DNA from: an uncultured Eisenbergiella sp.
GTDB taxonomy: Bacteria; Bacillota; Clostridia; Lachnospirales; Lachnospiraceae
Length of the DNA stretch: 11,585 bases
Direction of reading: 5' to 3'
Assembly: GCA_948960675.1 (NCBI GenBank)
Contig: CARDPF010000079.1
Span: forward strand, 1 to 11,585
The notes under the pieces are model-generated. The model was given only the letters and a program-made list of their open reading frames with translations. It did not search any database and was not told where the DNA came from. Positions within the stretch are counted from its first letter, which is position 1. Each line of letters begins with the position of its first letter. A program made the position numbers and the translations under genes. Positions 1 through 5,168 of this stretch are shown piece by piece.

Positions 1-1
1 G

Positions 2-610
2 AAGAGTGCGGTGTTTACGGATATGATGTATTACAATATGCGGGATGAGGAACAGGTGGTGACGTCGGTGCAGGCAGGAAGCGGCGCGATCGTACAGCGG
101 ACGGACACGAACTTTGACCAGTCCTTCTTTCAGCCGTCGGACAGCGAGATTGATTATGCCATCGACGGCAGGGGATTTTTCATGCTGGAGGATCCGGTGA
201 CGCAGGAGATCACCTATACCCGTGACGGCAATTTCAGCCTGTCTTTATCGGATGAGGGATTCCGTTTGGTGACAACTGCAGGAAAGATTGTGCTGGACAG
301 GGAAGGAAACCACATTGTCATGGATGAAGAGGGGGGTTTTGGCGATGCGGAACCCGGCATTTATGATTTTGTCATTTTGAACGGCATGCAGAGCGTAGGG
401 GATAATGAACTGGTTCCCGTGGAAAAATGCGGGCAGCCTTTCCTGTCAGAGACAGCGTCGCTGCGCAAAGGCTACCGTGAGGCAACCAACATGGATCTGG
501 CGGATGAGATGGCTAATGTGGTGGAGACCTCCCGGGCTTACGCCTATATTTTGAAGATGGTATCGACTTCGGACGAAATCGAGCAAACCATCAACGGCCT
601 TGGGCAGTGA
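2..610 (+). CDS. Flagellar hook-basal body (rod) protein, FlgF/FlgG family, 5'-truncated by the window edge
   Basis: This is the 3' part of a rod protein gene. FlgF and FlgG are axial proteins of the flagellar rod, exported by the flagellar type III apparatus. The frame is open from base 2, so the upstream end, with the usual N-terminal ANVxTxGF-type segment, lies outside. The first visible residues (KSAVFTDMMYYNM) match what normally follows that segment. The C-terminal segment (EATNMDLADEMANVVETSRAY, then SDEIEQT near the end) is the conserved rod/hook C-terminal helix that packs against the N-terminal one. The core also carries the 'DYAIDGRGFF' and 'YTRDGNFS' signatures of the family. About 203 residues are visible, and adding roughly 35 missing ones would give a normal length. 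I cannot separate FlgF from FlgG without the N-terminus. The GTG at 11 is internal, not the start. cheC follows 17 bases downstream. Confidence 0.9.
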   Translation, partial: KSAVFTDMMYYNMRDEEQVVTSVQAGSGAIVQRTDTNFDQSFFQPSDSEIDYAIDGRGFFMLEDPVTQEITYTRDGNFSLSLSDEGFRLVTTAGKIVLDREGNHIVMDEEGGFGDAEPGIYDFVILNGMQSVGDNELVPVEKCGQPFLSETASLRKGYREATNMDLADEMANVVETSRAYAYILKMVSTSDEIEQTINGLGQ

Positions 611-627
611 GCAGGAGGGGGTGAAGT

Positions 628-1248
628 ATGAACAGTTATGACGATATGAATAGTATGGAGCAGGATGTGATCCGGGAAGTGGGGAGCATCGGCACAGGAA
701 ATGCCGCCAGCGCGCTGTCCTCCCTTTTGGGGACGCAGGTGCGGATGGGGCTTCCGGTGGTGAGTGTGCTGGACTATAACGATGCCATGAATGCGATCGG
801 GAATCCGGAGTCCATTGTGGCTGCGGTTATGGTAGGCATGAAGGGCGACGTGAGCGGCATTATGCTGTTTATTTTACAGCCTGACCTGATCAATGAAATT
901 ATTGGGATTCTTCTTGGCAGAAATTTTGAGGATTATTCCCAACTTACCGAAATGGATATTTCTGCGGTAAACGAGGTGGGGAATATCATGATTTCCTCTT
1001 ATGTGAATGCCCTTTCGGGGCTGGCGGGTGTGGACATTTCCCTTTCCGTCCCGGAAATTGCGATTAATATGCTTGGCGGCATCATGAGCGTGCCTATGGC
1101 AGAGTTTGGCTACCAGACGGATAAGCTGATGATGATACGGGGGAAATTCATTATTCGGGATGTGGAATTAAACAGCGATCTTTTGATGCTGCCTGATATT
1201 GACTCGCTGAATTATCTTATGAAGAAGCTGGTACAGAGCAATGAATAA
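628..1248 (+). CDS. cheC: CheY-P phosphatase CheC
   Basis: CheC dephosphorylates CheY-P and acts with CheD in Gram-positive chemotaxis adaptation. The 206-residue length is typical. The family has two pseudo-symmetrical active sites of the form [D/S]-x3-E-x2-N-x22-P. The C-terminal site is intact: S112, E116, N119, then exactly 22 residues to P142. The N-terminal site has D13, E17 and P43 at the right spacing, but S20 stands where Asn is expected. The segment after it, IGTGNAASALS, is the classic CheC start. The site helix 'NEVGNIMISSYVNAL' is also characteristic. The start at 628 has an AGGAGGGGGTG ribosome binding site just upstream. The 3' end overlaps cheD by 8 bases, so the two are probably translationally coupled, consistent with the CheC-CheD complex. 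The family call is very secure. The loss of one Asn suggests that a single site does the catalysis. Confidence 0.96.
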   Translation: MNSYDDMNSMEQDVIREVGSIGTGNAASALSSLLGTQVRMGLPVVSVLDYNDAMNAIGNPESIVAAVMVGMKGDVSGIMLFILQPDLINEIIGILLGRNFEDYSQLTEMDISAVNEVGNIMISSYVNALSGLAGVDISLSVPEIAINMLGGIMSVPMAEFGYQTDKLMMIRGKFIIRDVELNSDLLMLPDIDSLNYLMKKLVQSNE

Positions 1249-1717
1249 AGAAATTAAAGTTGGAATTGCGGACATGAAAGTTGCGCGCAGGGAAGGGCTG
1301 CTGATCACCTATGCGCTGGGATCCTGTATCGGGATCACTTTATATGATCCGGCGATTAAACTGGGGGGGCTTTTGCATATCATGCTTCCCACTGCGGACC
1401 ATACAAGGGTGGACAATATTTATAAGTTTGCAGACAGTGGCATTCAGGAGATGCTGCGCAAAATGCAGGCGTTTGGAGGGATGAAATCCCGGTATATATG
1501 TAAGATTGCGGGCGGGGCCAAGATGTTCGAAATGCAGGGAAATCTGGGGAATATCGGACAGCGCAACTCCGAAAGCGTGCAAAATGTGCTCCGGCAGGAG
1601 CAAATCCGGATCGTGAGGCAGGATGTAGGGGCGAATTATGCCCGTACAATGTCCCTGGATGTGGAAACGGGTGTAGTGAAGATTCGTTCTTTCGGCCGCC
1701 CGGAAATTACGCTGTAG
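1241..1717 (+). CDS. cheD: Chemoreceptor glutamine deamidase CheD
   Basis: CheD deamidates particular glutamines of methyl-accepting chemotaxis proteins to glutamate, and it binds and stimulates CheC. The 158-residue length is normal. The predicted catalytic residues are all present with the usual spacing: T23, C29 in the 'YALGSCIG' motif and H46 in 'GGLLHIMLP'. The glycine-rich 'KIAGGAKMF' and 'IGQRN' segments are also family hallmarks. The start ATG lies inside the cheC stop region (ATGAATAA), giving an 8-base overlap in a different frame. No independent strong ribosome binding site is needed if coupling operates. Nothing is missing or truncated. The next gene starts 16 bases later. Confidence 0.97.
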   Translation: MNKEIKVGIADMKVARREGLLITYALGSCIGITLYDPAIKLGGLLHIMLPTADHTRVDNIYKFADSGIQEMLRKMQAFGGMKSRYICKIAGGAKMFEMQGNLGNIGQRNSESVQNVLRQEQIRIVRQDVGANYARTMSLDVETGVVKIRSFGRPEITL

Positions 1718-1733
1718 CAGGATGGAGGTTATT

Positions 1734-2999
1734 ATGGACAGATGTGTGGTCAGGAAACCAATTAAAGAGGCCGGTACAAACAATATCATGGGATATGAAA
1801 TCAAATTTCAGGCTGGCAGCGGTGATTTATATGAGAGAGGGGACTATTCTTCGGCGGATGCGATGATCAGCTTTCTGACGCAGAACAGCGATAAAATATT
1901 TTGTGACAAACCGACTTTTCTTACATTTACACCGTCCCTGCTGTTCCGCAATCTGCCGAGGATGATTGAGAAGGATAAGCTGGTCATTCAGATTGAGGAC
2001 AATTTGATCGTGCATCCCCTTGCCCTTCCGATTATTAAAAAATACCGTGCGGACGGATACAAATTCGCAATAAATGATTTCCAGTTCTCCCCTAAATATA
2101 TGGGGATGCTGGAGTATATGGATTATGTGAGGGTAAATATCGGCGGTACAAGCGGTAAGGAAAGGGAGTCGCTAAACCACGTGGTGGAAGTGGCCAAGGC
2201 TTTCGGCAAGATCTGCGTTGCCACAGGGGTGGACTCTAAGGATGACTTTGTGCTGGCAAATGAATTGCACATCCCGTTTATGGAAGGCAACTATATCGCG
2301 GAAACCATGGTCAGCAAGGCCAGTAAGATGGATTATGTGCAGGGCAACTTCTTCCAGCTGGTGGTGGCGGTTTCCAAGGAGGAGCCGGAGGTCTATGAGT
2401 TGGAGGAGATTATCAGCAGGGATGCAGGACTGACTTATGCGCTGCTGCGGTTGGTAAACTCCGCTTATTTTGCGCAGCGAAAGAGGACGGCTTCCGTGCG
2501 TCAGGCGATGGTTACACTGGGGATCACACAGCTTAGGGAATGGATCTACATGCTGGGTCTGCAGATGGACGAACGAGATGATTCGGCGGAGGAACTTTTG
2601 AAAATGTCTTTCCTGCGCGCCAAGTTTGCCCAGGAACTGGTGGAGAAAATGCACCGTCCGGATTTTGTGCTGAATAAGTCGGAAGCTTACATGATGGGAA
2701 TGTTTTCCGGACTGGAATATATGGTGGATGCCCCCATGGAAGAGATACTCAGGGAAATTCCCGTCAAGGATGCCGTCAAGGATGCCCTGATTTCCCACGC
2801 AGGGGAAGCAGGGAAGCTGATGGATCTGATTCTTTCTTATGAGCAGGGGGATTGGAAGGAAAACCGGAAGCTGGCGGACGAACTCGGGATACCGACCAAT
2901 ATACTGGCACAGATCTATATGGATTGTATAGAGGATGTGAACCGTATATGGAGCGCCCTGATGACGGATTACGGAAGGGCGGCGGATGCAGAATCGTAA
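1734..2999 (+). CDS. EAL-HDOD signalling protein (YuxH-like), EAL domain apparently degenerate
   Basis: This is a two-domain protein of about 421 residues, a usual length for the YuxH-like family. Residues 1 to about 200 form an EAL-type fold. Residues about 205 to 400 form an HDOD domain, recognised by 'LTYALLRLVNSAYF' and 'ASVRQAMVTLGITQLREW'. Canonical EAL phosphodiesterase residues are poorly kept. The EAL motif reads YEIKF (E22 retained), the DDFG metal motif reads N114-D-F-Q, and the late EGVE motif reads TGVD (164-167). It probably does not hydrolyse cyclic di-GMP, but it could still bind it or act as a scaffold. HDOD domains lack the HD metal site and are thought to work in protein interactions. 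I chose the ATG at 1734 because GGAGG (1724-1728) sits 5 bases upstream. An in-frame ATG at 1722 has no good ribosome binding site. Its specific role here is unknown; next to cheC/cheD, a motility regulator is plausible. Confidence 0.87.
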   Translation: MDRCVVRKPIKEAGTNNIMGYEIKFQAGSGDLYERGDYSSADAMISFLTQNSDKIFCDKPTFLTFTPSLLFRNLPRMIEKDKLVIQIEDNLIVHPLALPIIKKYRADGYKFAINDFQFSPKYMGMLEYMDYVRVNIGGTSGKERESLNHVVEVAKAFGKICVATGVDSKDDFVLANELHIPFMEGNYIAETMVSKASKMDYVQGNFFQLVVAVSKEEPEVYELEEIISRDAGLTYALLRLVNSAYFAQRKRTASVRQAMVTLGITQLREWIYMLGLQMDERDDSAEELLKMSFLRAKFAQELVEKMHRPDFVLNKSEAYMMGMFSGLEYMVDAPMEEILREIPVKDAVKDALISHAGEAGKLMDLILSYEQGDWKENRKLADELGIPTNILAQIYMDCIEDVNRIWSALMTDYGRAADAES

Positions 3000-3049
3000 C
3001 AGGCCGGTTTTGTCTGAACGGTTATGCACAGTCAAAGGAGGAGTAAAAG

Positions 3050-3811
3050 GTGGCCGTTACGATTGTATTGACAAACCAGAAGGGCGGAGTCGGAAAGACT
3101 ACCACGACCGGGGCGCTGGCAGCCGGTCTTGTGGAGAGGGGCAAAAAGGTTCTTGCGCTGGATATGGATCCGCAGGGGAATCTTGGTTTCAGCCTTGGCC
3201 TTGACAGCGGCAACGAAGGAACTATTTATGATATGATGAAAGGGCGGCTGGACATCCGGGAGGTCATAATGCCGACGGATTATTGTGATGTAATTCCGTC
3301 CGACATCAGCCTTAGCGCCGGTGTACTGGAGTTTTACGGAAACCGGCGGGAATTGCTTCTCAAGGACGCGCTTGCAGGGGTACAGGCAGATTATGATTTT
3401 ATTATTATAGATACGCCGCCCGCGCTGAATATACTGACTGTCAATGCTTATGTGGCATCGGATTATCTGATTGTTCCAATGGCGTCGGAAATTTTAAGCC
3501 TGGTGGGGTTGACGCAGCTTAAGGAAACGGTTGACTCGGTTCGGGATTCCCTCAATCCTTCTTTGGGGATTCTGGGAATCTTATTGACGAAATACAATGC
3601 CAGAACCCGTCTTTCCAATGAGGTGAGGGATATGGCGCAGACGGTGGCGGCACAGATGAAAACCCGCCTGTTTGAGGCAAAGATTCGTAGCAGTGTCAGC
3701 GTATCCGAACTGCCTGCCCATGGGGTCAGCATTTATGAATATGCCCCCCACGCCAAACCGACGGAAGATTATCGCGGATTTGTGGACGAGGTATTGCAGC
3801 GTATAGGGTAG
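3050..3811 (+). CDS. ParA/Soj-family partition-type ATPase
   Basis: This is a 253-residue ParA/MinD-superfamily ATPase. Such proteins dimerise on ATP, usually bind DNA or membrane, and position cargo. The deviant Walker A motif is at residues 11-18 (KGGVGKTT, with signature K11 and K16). The Walker A' motif is DMDPQGN (38-44), and the Walker B region is IIIDTPPALN. The C-terminal 'EAKIRSSVSVSELPAHG' and 'KPTEDY' segments look like Soj/ParA rather than FlhG/YlxH or MinD. I see no amphipathic membrane-targeting helix at the C-terminus. The start is GTG at 3050, with AAAGGAGG (3034-3041) placed 8 bases upstream. The next gene, 43 bases downstream, encodes a coiled-coil protein that looks like a candidate ParA partner. 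No parS-ParB gene is visible, so positioning of flagellar or chemotaxis components is more likely than plasmid partition. That last point is inference. Confidence 0.93.
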   Translation: MAVTIVLTNQKGGVGKTTTTGALAAGLVERGKKVLALDMDPQGNLGFSLGLDSGNEGTIYDMMKGRLDIREVIMPTDYCDVIPSDISLSAGVLEFYGNRRELLLKDALAGVQADYDFIIIDTPPALNILTVNAYVASDYLIVPMASEILSLVGLTQLKETVDSVRDSLNPSLGILGILLTKYNARTRLSNEVRDMAQTVAAQMKTRLFEAKIRSSVSVSELPAHGVSIYEYAPHAKPTEDYRGFVDEVLQRIG

Positions 3812-3827
3812 TAGTGAACGTAAAATA

Positions 3828-3841
3828 CCCGCAATGGCGGG
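3828..3841 (+). other. Short hairpin just upstream of the coiled-coil/ComFB gene
   Basis: CCCGC (3828-3832) pairs with GCGGG (3837-3841) around a 4-base AATG loop. The AGGGGG ribosome binding site of the next gene begins at 3843, directly after the stem. The stem is only 5 base pairs, so it is visible but weak. It could affect access to the ribosome binding site or simply be chance. The in-frame ATG at 3834 lies in the loop. Confidence 0.4.
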
Positions 3842-3854
3842 CAGGGGGTTACGG

Positions 3855-4979
3855 ATGGCAAGAAAAACAAATAAGACGGATCATCTTCTGAATCTTTTGG
3901 CGGGCAGCAGTCAGGAGGATACAAAACAGGGCGCAGGGCAGGAAGGGGAGGCCGCAGCGCCGGGGACGGAGGCAGGGGTACCCGAAAATAACGAGGCCGA
4001 ACCGTCAAAAGACGCTGCGCAGCACCCGGAGGGTGCAGGTGTCCGCAATGCAGACCAAAACATACAGCCGGAGGTGGTATCCGGTACGAAGAATGTGCAT
4101 GTGGTGCGCGCTGTGGGCAGCGAGGATCCGGTGGCCGAGCTGATCAGGGAAGAATTGGAGAAGGATCTGGAACAGGCTTTGGGGAATACGGAGCAGGAAG
4201 ATTTGCCGGTTGCGGCCGGGGATTCGGAGCAGGTGGAGAAGCAGCGCAGACAGGTCGAGGAAGAAAAGCGGCGTGTGGCCGAGGAAGCAGAGCGCGTGGA
4301 AAATGAGCGCAAGGCGGCGGAAGAAGCCCAACAGCGCGCGGCAGAAGAAGCGCAGCGGTTGGAAAACGAACGCAAAGCGGCTGAGGAAGCCCAGCGCAAG
4401 GCAGCCGAGGAGGCAGAGCGCGTGGAGACGGAGCGCAAAGCAGCCGAGGAGGCGCAGCGCAGGGCAGCCGAGGAGGCGGACCGTGCTGAGGCGCAGCGCA
4501 GGGCTGTGGAGGAGACCCAGCGCAAGGCTGCCGAGGATGTAGCGCGGGCCGAGGAAGAACGCAGGGCGGCCGAGGAAGCCCAACAGCGTGCGGCAAAGGA
4601 TGCGGCGCAGGCAGAAGCGGATCGCAAAGCGGCCGAGGAGGCGGAGCGCAAAGCGGCTGAGGCGGACGAACGCAAGATCCGGGAAGAGGACGGCATGCTC
4701 GGGCATGTGTTCTTTAATATGATGGAAAAAATTGTCCGGGATAAAGCGCCGGAATATATGGAAAAATTCGGCGTCTGCAACTGTACACGGTGTACGGCGG
4801 ATACGATTGCGCTGGCATTGTCCAAATTACCGCCCAAATATGTGGTAGTGGAAGAGACGGCGGTTTCCCCCCTGTTGAGCTTTTACGAGGACCATTATGC
4901 CGGGCAGATTATTGTGGAGATTACGAAAGCCTGTATTGCGGTCAACAGTAACCCGCGGCATAAGAGACAAACGGAATAG
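3855..4979 (+). CDS. Coiled-coil protein with C-terminal ComFB-like domain; candidate ParA partner
   Basis: The protein has about 374 residues and four parts. Residues 1-20 are short and basic with a hydrophobic LL-x-LL patch (MARKTNKTDHLLNLLAG). Residues about 20-125 are Gly/Glu/Pro-rich and probably disordered. Residues 130-276 are a highly charged Ala/Glu/Arg coiled coil made of seven 21-residue units. Residues about 280-365 resemble ComFB: an N-M-M-E-K-I-V helix, a Cys cluster C308-x-C310-x2-C313, 'ADTIALALSKLPPKYVV', then a C-terminal helix. ComFB domains have been reported to bind cyclic dinucleotides; that is family knowledge recalled from memory, not seen here. The ATG at 3855 is chosen because AGGGGG (3843-3848) lies 6 bases upstream, while the ATG at 3834 has no ribosome binding site. 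It follows the ParA gene closely and is the last gene before the terminators. The function is inferred only. Confidence 0.85.
   Translation: MARKTNKTDHLLNLLAGSSQEDTKQGAGQEGEAAAPGTEAGVPENNEAEPSKDAAQHPEGAGVRNADQNIQPEVVSGTKNVHVVRAVGSEDPVAELIREELEKDLEQALGNTEQEDLPVAAGDSEQVEKQRRQVEEEKRRVAEEAERVENERKAAEEAQQRAAEEAQRLENERKAAEEAQRKAAEEAERVETERKAAEEAQRRAAEEADRAEAQRRAVEETQRKAAEDVARAEEERRAAEEAQQRAAKDAAQAEADRKAAEEAERKAAEADERKIREEDGMLGHVFFNMMEKIVRDKAPEYMEKFGVCNCTRCTADTIALALSKLPPKYVVVEETAVSPLLSFYEDHYAGQIIVEITKACIAVNSNPRHKRQTE
4242..4682 (+). repeat. Seven imperfect 63-base tandem repeats inside the coiled-coil gene
   Basis: Seven consecutive in-frame units start at 4242, 4305, 4368, 4431, 4494, 4557 and 4620. 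Each encodes 21 residues, equal to three heptads. The theme is [E/Q/D]-R-[K/R]-A-x-E-E-x-[Q/E]-x-[R/K]-A-A-E-[E/D]-x, followed by a variable tail. Unit 1 is the most diverged at its start (QRRQVEEEKRR), and unit 7 loses the pattern near its end. The array is strongly GC-rich, and it creates long but meaningless open frames on the opposite strand and in the +1 frame. Unit number can change without a frameshift because 63 is a multiple of three. Confidence 0.9.
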
Positions 4980-4996
4980 GACAATGGAATTGAAGT

Positions 4997-5022
4997 CTCC
5001 GGCCTTTGGCCGGAGTTTTTTT
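4997..5022 (+). terminator. Intrinsic terminator after the coiled-coil/ComFB gene
   Basis: CTCCGGCC (4997-5004) pairs perfectly with GGCCGGAG (5008-5015) around a TTT loop and is followed by seven T residues. It is a textbook rho-independent terminator, 18 bases after the stop codon, and it closes the cheC-cheD-ParA block. Confidence 0.95.
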
Positions 5023-5033
5023 GTAAAAATTAT

Positions 5034-5058
5034 TTTGCCCATTGTGGGCAAATTTTTT
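5034..5058 (+). terminator. Second, tandem intrinsic terminator
   Basis: TTTGCCC (5034-5040) pairs with GGGCAAA (5046-5052) around a 5-base loop, followed by six T residues (5053-5058). It lies 11 bases after the first terminator. Together they should insulate the fliD promoter from upstream read-through. The A/T-ended stem makes it weaker than the first. Confidence 0.8.
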
Positions 5059-5066
5059 GGGGTGGG

Positions 5067-5094
5067 TTAATTTAGGGGTTTATTCTGCCGATAA
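5067..5094 (+). promoter_or_regulatory. Sigma-28 (SigD/FliA) type promoter for fliD
   Basis: The -10 element GCCGATAA (5087-5094) is an exact match to the flagellar sigma-28 -10 consensus. A TTAA/TAAT -35-like element (5067-5071) lies about 15-16 bases upstream. The start of transcription would fall near 5101, giving a leader of about 70 bases before fliD. The promoter follows directly after two terminators, which supports a new transcription unit. The remaining bases up to the fliD ribosome binding site (AGAGGTGA, 5155-5162) show no other structure that I can see. Confidence 0.85.
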
Positions 5095-5168
5095 ATATAG
5101 CAGAAGCTTAAAAAACAGGCGTGTTTTTGCAGGACGCGCGCATAGGATACATAGAGAGGTGAAAGGAT

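Noticed and set aside
11..13. GTG as the start of the first gene
   Set aside because: The frame is open to the window edge and the normal N-terminal rod-protein segment is missing, so this is an internal codon.
1340..1804. Reverse-strand open frame opposite cheD
   Set aside because: It covers the CheD catalytic region, which is fully conserved on the plus strand.
2172..3035. 287-residue reverse-strand open frame opposite the EAL-HDOD gene
   Set aside because: His/Arg/Gln-rich composition typical of antisense reading, and it overlaps a recognisable HDOD domain.
3834..3836. ATG at 3834 as the start of the coiled-coil/ComFB gene
   Set aside because: It has no ribosome binding site and lies in a hairpin loop. 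The ATG at 3855 has AGGGGG at good spacing.
4242..4682. CRISPR-like array
   Set aside because: The units are contiguous, in frame and encode a coiled coil. There are no unique spacers between constant repeats.
3911..4837. Long reverse-strand open frames of 308, 233 and 150 residues and a forward +1-frame one across the repeat array
   Set aside because: They are made by the repetitive GC-rich coiled-coil coding sequence (Ala/Ser/Arg-rich translations without a domain). The plus-strand frame has a ribosome binding site, coiled-coil logic and a recognisable C-terminal domain.
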